NCBI GenBank assembly: GCA_902825945.1
Contig: CADECY010000031.1
Location: 1-64,000 of the forward strand
Origin: an uncultured Acidobacteriota bacterium
Lineage (GTDB): Bacteria > Acidobacteriota > Terriglobia > Bryobacterales > Bryobacteraceae
Reading direction: 5' to 3'
DNA length: 64,000 nt
Positions within the stretch are counted from its first letter, which is position 1. Every line of letters begins with the position of its first letter. Of this stretch, positions 55,401 through 63,357 are shown piece by piece. The notes under the pieces are model-generated. The model was not told the origin of the DNA. It saw only the letters and a list, made by a program, of their open reading frames with translations, and made no database searches. The translations under genes and the position numbers were made by a program.

Positions 55401-55686
55401 TACCAATCCCGGCTTCCGGATGTACGGCAACGGCGGGCGCAACATTCTTAATGGCCCGGGCACGAAAGCGCTCGACTTCTCGCTCTTCCAGAACTTCCAG
55501 ATTCGCGAGACCATGAAGCTGCAGTTCCGCGCCGAGGCGTTCAACATCAGCAACACGCCGCAATTCAACCAGCCGGTGGGCTCGATTGCTGCGGCGAACT
55601 CCGGACGGATCACCAGCGCGGGAAGCGAAGTGACCCTGCAGCGGACTCCGCGCCAGATCCAGTTGGCGCTGAAGCTGCTGTTCTGA
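52498..55686 (+). CDS. Oar-like TonB-dependent receptor with CarboxypepD_reg domain (3)
   Basis: 1062 residues with GAGGTGATCC before the ATG. The signal is FVLVLAASWAALLNA. The Cna-B-like domain is FTGSITDSSGAGVASAK, with PPLPPGTYRIEASQ near its end. The plug has SIPVNSRNFAELVRFTPGV and NYLVDGLQNNNNH. A long barrel ends in QLALKLLF with the terminal Phe. It closes the plus-strand locus that opens with the receptor at 42551. The two receptors are not close copies. The substrate is unknown, and regulatory sites other than the ribosome site are not obvious. Confidence 0.88.
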   Translation: MRFVLVLAASWAALLNAQVDTGVFTGSITDSSGAGVASAKITVRNSATNAQLSVSSSADGIYNTPPLPPGTYRIEASQSGFKTAARMVALNVSERLAVNFTMEIGAVSESVTVQELAPVLQTETTTLSTQRSEQEIKSIPVNSRNFAELVRFTPGVVPGQAVKLNLALSQQRGNVSNAVNGSGFGDNNYLVDGLQNNNNHQGWGLINYPEFEAMEQYRIDTSVPDARFGRSGGTVQVGYKSGTNQFHGALFEFLRNSNLDARNFFAVGEKPSLRRNMFGGTLGGPINQKTFFFVSYEGQRSRQGLTFLTTVPSAAMRNGDYGELLSLARPIRIFDPLTQRGNTRDPFPSNLIPAARIDPISRKLIDLYPAANQPGIAANHLLNPSDSRDSDQGSVKIDRDFNAGSRAYVRLTRGRSNFLNTRALGPVAQPYLDVSIPVTQGVVSHTWVLSPRVVNQARFGVSREPIRTIELNGGKKSAEELGIANVNIDELTFGLPAFAIGGFETLGAKDNVPAIIVSQNTEYSDNVDAVFGKHSLKTGFNVVFRQTNAHQASFTRGQFQFQTIYTSNPAAPANTGYGGADFLLGKPAQILVNGLTGTRGLRRSDWATYVQDDWKVTPKLTVNLGVRYELPMHYPQREVAGRLLQFDVETGLPVAVGTGSGVYGNESGVPTDKNNWGPRAGFAYQLGQSTVIRSAYGIYYSLIPVHIGASLASNPPLFLNSLVQNNQNDFAGARSIAQGPIRSTDPNTPGQNRTGVDPGLKIPYVQQWNLSVQRQLWAAQQLTVSYIGTKGTRLLPGTEQNAGINFNQAVPGDGAINLRRRWPNYGTVAIYQSRGNSTYHSLQAALVKRWANSMHYQLGYTWAHLIDDRDMTLVPITDFRGARGNGETDVRHQFRGTFGYEIPWAKTRLYGGWEVNGALTLYTGFPFSVNAGANTLNIGEGTRADRIRDGNLPAPQRTIERWFDLDAFTNPGFRMYGNGGRNILNGPGTKALDFSLFQNFQIRETMKLQFRAEAFNISNTPQFNQPVGSIAAANSGRITSAGSEVTLQRTPRQIQLALKLLF

Positions 55687-55696
55687 ACCAAAAGCG

Positions 55697-55721
55697 GCGG
55701 GTGACCCACCGGGTCACCCGC
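55697..55721 (-). terminator. Strong hairpin between convergent genes
   Basis: GCGGGTGACCC (55697-55707) pairs perfectly with GGGTCACCCGC (55711-55721) over a three-base loop. On the minus strand it is followed by CGCTTTTGG, which suits intrinsic termination of the oxidoreductase transcript. On the plus strand there is no T-tract, but the hairpin may still protect or end the receptor mRNA. Confidence 0.75.
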
Positions 55722-55726
55722 GAACC

Positions 55727-57052
55727 TTAAACCCTCTCCGGCACCACGTACGGCGAGCGGTACTTCCTCGTCAACATCTCGTTCGCCTCCGCGTCATTGA
55801 TGAATCGCTTGGCCTGATCGTCGATCGCCAACTTGCGTCCCAGCCGATAGCTGATGTTCGCCAAGTGGCAGAACGAAGCCGACAGTGCCCCGGTCTCGAC
55901 ATCACAATGGAGATCCTGGAAGCGGCGGCTCTTCACCGCCGCGAGGAAGTTCTCCATGTGCAGGCCAGTCTCGCTCGGGCCGCGCTCGGCCTTCACATCC
56001 AGCTCGAGTTTGCGTTCCTCGCCCTTGAAGACTTGAAATCCAGTGTGGTCCACGGCCATCACGCCATCCGCGCCGTAAAAGATGTCGCCTACCGCGTTAC
56101 CGCCGTTATTGCCCTTGAGAATCACGCCGCCTTCGCCGAGCGTCAACAGTCCGCGGACCTCGAACTCGAGCCGCGTGCCGTCTCCGAAATCGAACGCCGC
56201 ATGCTGCGTGTTCGGCGTCTCCTGATCGTCGGTGTAGAGGAACTTCCCGCCGGTGGAAACGGCACTGCGGGGGAATGCCTTCTTGCCGAGGCCCCACAGC
56301 GCCACATCCATTTCATGGACGCCTTGATTGCCGATGTCGCCGTTGCCGGTGTCCCAGAACCAATGCCAGTTGTACTTGAACTTGTTCTGGCTGAACGGCT
56401 TCAGCGGCGCCGGTCCGAGGAAGGTGTCCCACTTCACGCCGGCTGGCGGTTCCTCGTCTGGCGTGTGGCCGATCGACTTGCGGCGCTTGTAGCAGAGCCC
56501 CTTGGCGAGATAGACCTTGCCAATCACTCCCTCGTGCAGCATCTTGATCGCCTGAATCTTGTGCGGGATCGACCGGCTTTGTTGGCCCACCTGCACCATC
56601 TTGTTGTACTGCCGCGCGGCCTTGACCAGTTGATAGGCCTCCCACACGTTGTGGCTCACCGGCTTCTCGACGTAGACATCCTTGCCTGCCTGCACGGCCC
56701 ACAGCGCGGAGAGCACATGCCAGTGATTCGGCGTCGCGATCGAAACCGCGTCGATACTCTTGTCGGCATAGGCATCGCGCATATCATAGTAGGTCTTCGG
56801 CTTTTCACCGGTCGCCTTCTCGACGAGCGCCACGGCCTTTTCCTGCGCGGCTTGATTCACATCTACTACCGCGGCTACACGCGCGCCCGCGATCTTGACG
56901 TATTCCTGCAAGTGGTTCGTGCCGCGTCCACCCGCCCCGACAACGGCGATGTTGACGCGATCATTGGCACCGAGAACGCGCGACATCGGACTGTTGATCA
57001 CGGCTGCCGCGGCGGCGCCCTTCATGAGATTGCGTCTGGTAGTCGATTCCAT
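55727..57052 (-). CDS. Gfo/Idh/MocA family oxidoreductase, probably exported
   Basis: 441 residues. TTRRNLMKGAAAAAVINSPM is a twin-arginine-like leader. The Rossmann domain begins NIAVVGAGGRGTNHL, and the conserved EKPVSHN motif provides the catalytic-region Lys. Typical later features are HWFWDTGNGDIGNQGVHEMD and a C-terminal hydrophobic end. This large subgroup with Tat leaders uses tightly bound NAD(P) and acts on sugars outside the cytoplasm. TGGAG lies nine bases before the ATG. It follows an alpha/alpha-toroid-like gene by 24 bases, and together they resemble a polysaccharide-handling pair. Confidence 0.9.
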   Translation of the reverse strand: MESTTRRNLMKGAAAAAVINSPMSRVLGANDRVNIAVVGAGGRGTNHLQEYVKIAGARVAAVVDVNQAAQEKAVALVEKATGEKPKTYYDMRDAYADKSIDAVSIATPNHWHVLSALWAVQAGKDVYVEKPVSHNVWEAYQLVKAARQYNKMVQVGQQSRSIPHKIQAIKMLHEGVIGKVYLAKGLCYKRRKSIGHTPDEEPPAGVKWDTFLGPAPLKPFSQNKFKYNWHWFWDTGNGDIGNQGVHEMDVALWGLGKKAFPRSAVSTGGKFLYTDDQETPNTQHAAFDFGDGTRLEFEVRGLLTLGEGGVILKGNNGGNAVGDIFYGADGVMAVDHTGFQVFKGEERKLELDVKAERGPSETGLHMENFLAAVKSRRFQDLHCDVETGALSASFCHLANISYRLGRKLAIDDQAKRFINDAEANEMLTRKYRSPYVVPERV

Positions 57053-57076
57053 TTGGTTTGCTCCAGCGATATGTTA

Positions 57077-58807
57077 TCACGCGGTTCCGGCGGCCCGGAT
57101 TTCGATCGTACGCCGGAAGGGAGTCAGGGCGGTCAGGTAAAGGCAAACACCCGTTGCCGGTTGCATACCGAACGTGAATTGCCCGTGCGCGGCCGTTCCC
57201 GGACCAACGCGGATCGCGTCCGCGCCAACGCGATACTGAGCGTGACCGTCCTTCAGGGTGTACCGGCCCTTCTCCGCTTCCTGAGCGCCTTCGAGGTTGC
57301 CGCCCGGGCGGAACGAGAATTCGATCGCGATGGGAACTCCGGATTCTCCACCGATGTCGAAGTCCAGATCGAAGCCGCCGTTTCGCTCGCGGATCGTCAC
57401 CTTTTGATCGAGGCTTCGCATGTCCGATTGCGCACGGTTTGGAAAATCGAGGCGGCTCCAGAATCGCTCGTCGCGCGCGGGTGTGTGCGCATAGCGGCCA
57501 TCCGCTCTACGCGCTGACTTCGGCAGCGGCTGATAGTACGGCGCGTCGTGCTTCTGGCGCATCACCCACGTGTCGCCGTCACGCTCGAGGCCGGCCGGAT
57601 GAAAGGCACCGAGCGAGAAAAAGTTCGCCGACATGCGGACCGATTCGAGAATCGCGCTCCCGTTGCGCAAGGTGAAGAAGGTAGGAGTGCTCGAGAGGCC
57701 GGATGCCACGCCCATCGGCCAGTCGGATCCGCCGAAGATCGAGGCGCTGATCGCGCCGCGGCGGATACGCGCGAGTCCGCTGTGCGGAAAATGCTTGGCA
57801 TAGCTCGATGGAACCGGTGCCGCATCAGGCAGCGGACCACGGAGCCGCGGCTCCTCGAGAAAATGAACCAGCGGATTCACACGATCGATCGTGCGCGGCA
57901 ATCGGTCATCGGAAAGCCGCGCATCGAGCAACCGCTCTTCGATGAAACGAGCGACACCCGCGAACAACGGATTCCGGTCATGGATCGCCATGTATCGATA
58001 ACCGAGATAGTAGGCGTTGATGCGTCCCGGGAATCCCGCATCCTGCCGGCGCGAGGCGACAGTCTCGAGTTCGCCGTCCGCGTGCATGTGATACGCGGTG
58101 AGTTCGAGATTGCGTCGCACTGGCTCGAACAGTTCGGGCCGCTTCATCAGGCGGGCGATGTCGATCAGCGCGTGATCGGTGACGCGCGAGTAGACGCCCA
58201 CGCTGCGCTCGCTGTACTGGCCGTCCGGATCGATATCGATCCCCTCCCCTAGCCAGTCATCGATCCGGGCGGCGATCCGCGGATCGGGCAGCAGCGAGTT
58301 CAATCTCGCGAGTGCCGCGCACAATACCCAACGATGGTTCGGCGTGTGGATGCCACCCGTGGCGAGCGGCCGGACCGCGTTCTCCAGGAATCGAGTTGCT
58401 TCTGCCTCGACGTCAGCAGCCTCCGCCAAGGCGGCCCTTCGGAGAATCGTGACCGCGGCCGCGATCTCTTCCACCACGAACGAAGTGTCCGGCGGGGAGT
58501 GCAGATTGCCGGAGTCGATCGTGCCATCGCCGTGCTGTGCCCGCCGCACCGCCCCGATGCCGCGCCTCATCTGTTCGAGCACCACGCCGGACCGGTGATG
58601 CCGCGATTCCGGCGTCACGTAGGCGCAACTCAGCAACTCGAACATCACCGCCGTACGCCGCGTGGACGAACGGGCTGGCTGTGCCGTACCCGCGAGAATC
58701 GGGTCGATGTTTCGATCGTTGGCGGCGATCAGCCGCCCGTACGCATCGTCTTGCCAAGCGCTGGCCGATGCGGCGAGGCCCGTGGCGGCGAATCCGCGCC
58801 GGGTCAC
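57077..58807 (-). CDS. Exported alpha/alpha-toroid-like protein, possibly polysaccharide-lyase/heparinase related
   Basis: 576 residues from GTG 58807, which overlaps the murB stop as GTGA. The leader TRRGFAATGLAASASA is twin-arginine-like. The first 330 residues are helical with motifs HTPNHRWVLCAALARL, QYSERSVGVYSRVTDHALI and INAYYLGYRYMA; the rest is beta-rich. Tyr/His placement and this two-part plan are reminiscent of alpha/alpha-toroid polysaccharide lyases and heparinase II/III-like proteins, but I cannot fix a family. It lies between murB and an exported oxidoreductase. Its substrate is unknown. Confidence 0.65.
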   Translation of the reverse strand: MTRRGFAATGLAASASAWQDDAYGRLIAANDRNIDPILAGTAQPARSSTRRTAVMFELLSCAYVTPESRHHRSGVVLEQMRRGIGAVRRAQHGDGTIDSGNLHSPPDTSFVVEEIAAAVTILRRAALAEAADVEAEATRFLENAVRPLATGGIHTPNHRWVLCAALARLNSLLPDPRIAARIDDWLGEGIDIDPDGQYSERSVGVYSRVTDHALIDIARLMKRPELFEPVRRNLELTAYHMHADGELETVASRRQDAGFPGRINAYYLGYRYMAIHDRNPLFAGVARFIEERLLDARLSDDRLPRTIDRVNPLVHFLEEPRLRGPLPDAAPVPSSYAKHFPHSGLARIRRGAISASIFGGSDWPMGVASGLSSTPTFFTLRNGSAILESVRMSANFFSLGAFHPAGLERDGDTWVMRQKHDAPYYQPLPKSARRADGRYAHTPARDERFWSRLDFPNRAQSDMRSLDQKVTIRERNGGFDLDFDIGGESGVPIAIEFSFRPGGNLEGAQEAEKGRYTLKDGHAQYRVGADAIRVGPGTAAHGQFTFGMQPATGVCLYLTALTPFRRTIEIRAAGTA

Positions 58808-59784
58808 TTGTCGAACCCGATGTACTGGACTTCTTCTTCGAGTTCGAAACCGAAGCGCTCAAACACCCGGCGCTTCAGTTCGAAAATCACGCGCAACAAA
58901 TCCGACGACTGGCCCACGCCGTCATTGTAGATGAGGTTGGCGTGATAGTCCGCCACTTGGATGTCGCCGATGCGGATCCCCTTCGCTCCCGTCTGCTCCA
59001 GGAACCATGCCGATGGCACCTTCCCTTCCCGCACGATTTCCGGCGGCACTTCCGCCGCTGCCTTGACCGGGAGCCGGTCAAAAATGCAGTTCTTGAAGAT
59101 GCTTCCAGCGCATCGCATGGTGGGCGGATACTTCCGGTCGCGAATCGACCGGATCCTCTCCGCCTCCAGCGAGAGCTGTGCCGTATCACCCGGTTCGAGC
59201 CGGAACGAGGCAGAGAGGATTGTCCAGTCTTTCTTGCCTTTGAAGGCACTCTCTCTATAGGTGAACTGGCACTCTGCGTTGTCGAGGAAATGGACCTCGT
59301 CCCCGTCGAAGTATCGAACGCGCTCGAGACTCTGCGCGATCGATCGTCCGTAGGCGCCCGCGTTGCCATACACTGCCGCGCCCACTGAGCCGGGAATCCC
59401 GGTCATCGTGTGGACTCCCGAGAGCCCGCTGCGAATGCTGCAATCGACGAGCGCTTGCAGCGAAGCTCCCGCGTCAGCCATCAGCGAGTCTTTCGAACGC
59501 GTGATCCGGGAAGAGAGCAATCGCACCACAACGCCGGGGTAGCCCTTGTCAGCCGCGATGACGTTGGTGCCCTCGCCAAGCATGACCCAATTGGCGCGCG
59601 CCGCGGCAATCGCATACCGGACGGTGATGAACGAATCGGCGTCGCGCGTTTCGACAAGGACGGATGCGGGTCCGCCAATACCGAATCGCGTCAGGCGCGC
59701 AAGCGAGACGTTGCGTTCGACGCTGATTCTCGGAATCCGCTTGAGGATGGTGACGAGCGGATAAAATGGATCCGAAGGGCTCAA
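58804..59784 (-). CDS. murB: UDP-N-acetylenolpyruvoylglucosamine reductase (MurB)
   Basis: 326 residues from TTG 59784. It reduces UDP-GlcNAc-enolpyruvate to UDP-MurNAc with FAD and NADPH in peptidoglycan synthesis. Family features are TRFGIGGPASVLVETRD, VMLGEGTNVIAADKG, GIPGSVGAAVYGNAGAYG, YRESAFKGK, CAGSIFKNC with the proton-donor Ser, and the closing EEEVQYIGF. The frame is open further upstream to 60522, but that segment is antisense to the DUF2461 gene and not conserved. No ATG or GTG lies near the expected start. A TATAAT at 59797-59792 would put transcription very near the TTG, so the mRNA may be leaderless. The stop overlaps the next gene as GTGA. Confidence 0.9.
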   Translation of the reverse strand: MSPSDPFYPLVTILKRIPRISVERNVSLARLTRFGIGGPASVLVETRDADSFITVRYAIAAARANWVMLGEGTNVIAADKGYPGVVVRLLSSRITRSKDSLMADAGASLQALVDCSIRSGLSGVHTMTGIPGSVGAAVYGNAGAYGRSIAQSLERVRYFDGDEVHFLDNAECQFTYRESAFKGKKDWTILSASFRLEPGDTAQLSLEAERIRSIRDRKYPPTMRCAGSIFKNCIFDRLPVKAAAEVPPEIVREGKVPSAWFLEQTGAKGIRIGDIQVADYHANLIYNDGVGQSSDLLRVIFELKRRVFERFGFELEEEVQYIGFDK

Positions 59785-59791
59785 ACTTTCG

Positions 59792-59797
59792 ATTATA
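59792..59797 (-). promoter_or_regulatory. Candidate -10 element for murB
   Basis: TATAAT reads on the minus strand (59797 to 59792) eight bases before the TTG chosen as murB start. No convincing -35 is seen at 17 bases. The same gap carries the ribosome site of the divergent DUF2461 gene, so the element may be coincidental. Confidence 0.4.
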
Positions 59798-59814
59798 AGG
59801 GAGGGTGCGGGGTA

Positions 59815-60534
59815 ATGGCCGGATTTGGTGGATTTCCGAAGGGTATGGTCACGTTTTTCAAGGGCCTGTCGAAGAACAACAACCGCGAATGGTTCCAGGC
59901 GCACAAGGAGGACTTCGAGGCGAACGTCAAGGCTCCGATGACGGAGATGGTGCAGGCGCTGAATGCGGAATTCGCGAAGGCCGCACCCGCCTATGTCACC
60001 GAACCCAAGCGTGCCGTCTATCGAATCCATCGGGACACCCGCTTCAGCAAGGACAAGACTCCGTACAAGGACCATATCGGGGCGACGTTCACTCCCGCCC
60101 AGTCGGGCGCCAAGCACGCCTGCGGCGGACTCTACTTCGGCGTGTCTCATGACACCGTGGAGGTGGCGGCCGGAGTCTACATGCCAGAAGCCGAACAGAT
60201 GCTGCTGATCCGCACGCTGCTCGCCGAACGCCACGGCGAGTTCCGCAAGATCACGGAAGCGAAAAGCTTCAAGGGCCTGATGGGCGAATTGAAGGGAGAT
60301 CAACTCACGCGCGTCCCGAAGGGATTCGCGGCGGATCATCCGGCCACGGAACTGCTCAAACGCAAAGCTTGGTACTTTTACGAAAAGCTCGACCCCGCCA
60401 TCGCCACCACGCCCATGCTCTTCACCGAAATCAAGAAGCGATTCCTGACCTCGATTCCGCTGGTGGAGTTTCTGAACGGGCCCGTGCTCGCCGCCGCGAA
60501 GAAGAAGGAGCGGGCCGCGCAAATGTTCGCGTGA
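59815..60534 (+). CDS. DUF2461 family protein (TIGR02453)
   Basis: 239 residues with AAGGGAGGG upstream of ATG 59815. DUF2461 patterns are clear: FFKGLSKNNNREWFQAHK at the start, VYRIHRDTRFSKDKTPYK, an aromatic LYFGVSHDTVEVAAGVYMP and AWYFYEKLDP near the end. The family is widespread but has no proven function. The divergent gene is murB and the next gene is a CHASE2 histidine kinase 13 bases downstream, which does not help in assigning a role. Confidence 0.9.
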   Translation: MAGFGGFPKGMVTFFKGLSKNNNREWFQAHKEDFEANVKAPMTEMVQALNAEFAKAAPAYVTEPKRAVYRIHRDTRFSKDKTPYKDHIGATFTPAQSGAKHACGGLYFGVSHDTVEVAAGVYMPEAEQMLLIRTLLAERHGEFRKITEAKSFKGLMGELKGDQLTRVPKGFAADHPATELLKRKAWYFYEKLDPAIATTPMLFTEIKKRFLTSIPLVEFLNGPVLAAAKKKERAAQMFA

Positions 60535-60547
60535 CCGGACCCGCCCG

Positions 60548-62374
60548 ATGAACCGGCGTCAAGGCCTCGTCTACGCCGCCCTGCTGTTGGCCTGCTTTCT
60601 GATTTCGGTTTCCGCCGCGTGGACCACACTCGGAACGCAGTTCGACAACGACGTCTACGACTTCCTGTTTCGCGTCCATCCAGCCCGCCCGAGCGAACCG
60701 GCGGCCACGGTGCTGGGGATCGATGAGCAGACCCTGCGGACGACGCGCGGTGGGCTCCGCTCCATCCGCCCGATTCTCGCGGCGGCGGCTCCGAAGATCG
60801 CGGCGGCGAATCCGAAAGCAGTCGTGGTCGACTTGATTCTCGCCGATACCGGGCTCGATGCAGCCGAAGACGCAGCGCTCGAAGCGGCGTTCCGCACATT
60901 GCCGAATCTCGTGCTCGCGACCGACCTCGCAGGAGGTGAGTGGGAAGAGCCGATCGAGCCATTACGCCGCGTGGCGAAAGCGGTTGGACACGTCCATTCG
61001 CTTCCCGATCCATACGACAACGTGGTCCGAAAGATCCCACTCGAGCGGATCTCGTCCGGCAACCGGCGCCACTTCGCGCTCGCGCTCGAGGCGTTCCGTC
61101 TGGCGGAAGGAGCCGAGATCACGGAATCTCCGGAGTCGCTCGAGATCGGCAGGGTAGAATTGCGCACCTCGCGTGAACAAGGCCGCCCGCTTTGGATCCG
61201 GTATCGATCGCCGGAGTCGACCGTGCCGGTGGTGACGATCCACGAATTGCATGGCGATCCGGCCGCGGCGGCCAAGCTGAGCGGGCGCGTGGTGTTTCTC
61301 GGAATCACGGCGCAGTCCGCCGCTCAGGATCGCCACATGACGCCGTATTCGTTCGGACAGACGATGCCGGGCGTCGAGATCCACGCGAACGCCTATGACA
61401 CGCTCGCGCGGCGCGACTTCCTGACGCCCGCGTCGAACACGTTCGAGCTCTCGGTGTGCGTGCTTCTTGCCGCCACCGCAGGCGTGATCTTCGCCGTGTT
61501 TCCTGGCTGGCGCGCTTATCTGCTGGCGGCGCTCCTGCTGGTGACGGTACATCTGGCGCCCAGCATCGCGTTCCGGATGGGCGTGATCCTGCCCTATGCG
61601 CCGCTGCTCTCGGCGGCATGGCTCTCGATCGTCTTCGCGGCTAGCTATCAGTACTTCTTCGTGCGGAGAATGCTCGACAGATCGGAGGCGGAGAAGGAAC
61701 GTTATCAGCGCGCGATCCACTTTGTCGCGCACGAGATGCGGACGCCGCTGACCGCGATCCAGGGCTCGAGCGAGTTGATGGGCCGATACAGGCTCACCGA
61801 CGAGAAGCGGAACGAGATGGCGCGCATGATCAACTCCGAGAGCAAGCGGCTGGCGCGAATGATCCAGACGTTCCTCGATGTCGAAAGGCTGACCGAGGGA
61901 CAGATGGAATTGAAGCGCGAACCATTCGACCCGAGCGAAGTGATCGACCTCAGTCTCGAGCGCGCACGTCCGCTCGCCGAACGGAAACAGATCCGGCTCG
62001 ACCTCGGTGTGCTCGATTCGGCGGTCGTGCAGGGAGATCGCGAGTTGATGGAGTACGCGGTCTACAACCTCATCAACAACGCAATCAAATACTCGCCCGC
62101 CGAAACGGTGGTGACGGTGAGCGGAGAGCGCCGCGATGGCCAGTTCACTCTCGCGGTGAGCGACCAGGGCATCGGAATGGATGAGCAGGAGTTGAAGAGC
62201 ATCTTCCACAAGTTCTACCGGACCAAGCGCGCCGAGGCGAGTGGCGAGGTGGGTACGGGAATCGGACTCTCGATCGTCGATCAGATCGTCACGCATCACG
62301 GCGGGCGGATGGAGGTGTCGAGCCGTCCGGGTGCCGGTTCGCGATTCGCGATGATTCTGCCGGTTGAAGCATGA
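60548..62374 (+). CDS. CHASE2-domain sensor histidine kinase
   Basis: 608 residues. An N-terminal helix (LLACFLISVSAAWTTLG) is followed by a periplasmic CHASE2 domain at about 35-295 with TVLGIDEQTLRTT, AVVVDLILADTG, GHVHSLPDPYDNVVR and VEIHANAYDTL. Three membrane helices follow near 300-375. The HisKA phospho-acceptor is His395 in VAHEMRTPLTAIQ. An HATPase follows, with NLINNAIKYSP, SDQGIGMDE and GTGIGLSIVDQI. CHASE2 kinases sense unknown extracytoplasmic cues. No response regulator is adjacent. The gene ends in an ATGA overlap with an exported FG-GAP-like protein, which could be an accessory. Confidence 0.92.
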   Translation: MNRRQGLVYAALLLACFLISVSAAWTTLGTQFDNDVYDFLFRVHPARPSEPAATVLGIDEQTLRTTRGGLRSIRPILAAAAPKIAAANPKAVVVDLILADTGLDAAEDAALEAAFRTLPNLVLATDLAGGEWEEPIEPLRRVAKAVGHVHSLPDPYDNVVRKIPLERISSGNRRHFALALEAFRLAEGAEITESPESLEIGRVELRTSREQGRPLWIRYRSPESTVPVVTIHELHGDPAAAAKLSGRVVFLGITAQSAAQDRHMTPYSFGQTMPGVEIHANAYDTLARRDFLTPASNTFELSVCVLLAATAGVIFAVFPGWRAYLLAALLLVTVHLAPSIAFRMGVILPYAPLLSAAWLSIVFAASYQYFFVRRMLDRSEAEKERYQRAIHFVAHEMRTPLTAIQGSSELMGRYRLTDEKRNEMARMINSESKRLARMIQTFLDVERLTEGQMELKREPFDPSEVIDLSLERARPLAERKQIRLDLGVLDSAVVQGDRELMEYAVYNLINNAIKYSPAETVVTVSGERRDGQFTLAVSDQGIGMDEQELKSIFHKFYRTKRAEASGEVGTGIGLSIVDQIVTHHGGRMEVSSRPGAGSRFAMILPVEA

Positions 62375-63357
62375 CGCGGGTCCTCGTTCTGTTGACCGTC
62401 ACCGCTACGGTGTGCGGTGCCGATTGGATTCGCGTCGCAAGGACGCCTGTGCGCGGTGAAGCACGTGGCGCCGCCTTCGCCGGTCCGGACGTGCTCACAT
62501 GGGGACGCGACCTACCGTTACGAGGATCCTTCGAAGCCGGCGGCTGCGCGGGCGATGTGAACGAAGACGGGCGCATGGATCTGATCGCACAAGAGTCCAA
62601 TGAAATGTTGTGGCTCGAAGCGCCGTCATGGCAACGCCACCGGATCGACCGGGACGCGGACTTCTCCGATTGCCTCTGGACAATGCTCGACGGCCGGCGT
62701 GGCGTGCTTCTGATCCATCAAAGGATCCAGGTGCGGTTCTACTGGCTCGAGTCCGGCAAGTGGCAATATCGCGACATCTATTCGATCTACACGCCTTCGG
62801 CCCAAGGAGGCTTGTTGCGCGGAGAAGTAGATGGCGACGGACGCGAGGACATATACGCAGGGAACTACTGGATGCAAGCTCCCGAATCGGGCGATCGCGG
62901 CTGGCGCCTGTTTGCGCTCAACAACTGGTGGGAGCAAGCCCGCTCGGCGATGCTGCGGATCGCGATCATCCGCGACGGCCGGATCGTGATGGCCGAACGT
63001 GAGGCCGAGCCGGCGCGGGTGGCCGTCTTCGAACGGCCGGTCGATCCGAAACAGTTCTGGACCGAGACTCGCCTCGAGACTTCGCCGCCCCTGCGTTTCG
63101 TGCAAGGGCTCACGGTGAACGCGGTCTCGATCTTCGTGGCGGAGAACGCGGGTCCAGGATCGCGCGTGATCGAATTCCGCGACGGCCGCACGATTGGTAT
63201 CGGCGCGACAGGCGGAGTGTTCGCGTTGCGCCTTCTGAACGGAGAACTGACGGCGGTGGGTGCGGACGCGGTCTATCGCTGGCGGCGCGCTACCACTGGA
63301 TCTGATCGGGCAGGTACGAAGAAACCAGTTCGCGGTAATAAGGCATCAAAGCCTTAG
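62371..63357 (+). CDS. Exported FG-GAP/VCBS-like repeat protein
   Basis: 328 residues; the ATG overlaps the kinase stop. The signal is [14 protein letters not shown]. Two calcium-type DxDxDG loops are visible: [16 protein letters not shown] and [19 protein letters not shown]. They lie in FG-GAP/VCBS-like beta-propeller blades with the usual [13 protein letters not shown] and [10 protein letters not shown] strands. The final 23 residues are Lys/Arg-rich and lie over the 3' end of the convergent inositol oxygenase gene (68-base overlap), so the natural end could be shorter. It is co-translated with a CHASE2 kinase. No catalytic motif is seen. Confidence 0.78.
   Translation: MTRVLVLLTVTATVCGADWIRVARTPVRGEARGAAFAGPDVLTWGRDLPLRGSFEAGGCAGDVNEDGRMDLIAQESNEMLWLEAPSWQRHRIDRDADFSDCLWTMLDGRRGVLLIHQRIQVRFYWLESGKWQYRDIYSIYTPSAQGGLLRGEVDGDGREDIYAGNYWMQAPESGDRGWRLFALNNWWEQARSAMLRIAIIRDGRIVMAEREAEPARVAVFERPVDPKQFWTETRLETSPPLRFVQGLTVNAVSIFVAENAGPGSRVIEFRDGRTIGIGATGGVFALRLLNGELTAVGADAVYRWRRATTGSDRAGTKKPVRGNKASKP

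Noticed and set aside
55865..57517. Open frame of 550 codons on the plus strand opposite the oxidoreductase
   Set aside because: Shadow of a strongly conserved Gfo/Idh/MocA gene. It has no start signal or domain of its own.
59785..60522. Upstream extension of murB
   Set aside because: It is antisense to the DUF2461 gene and unlike any MurB N-terminus.
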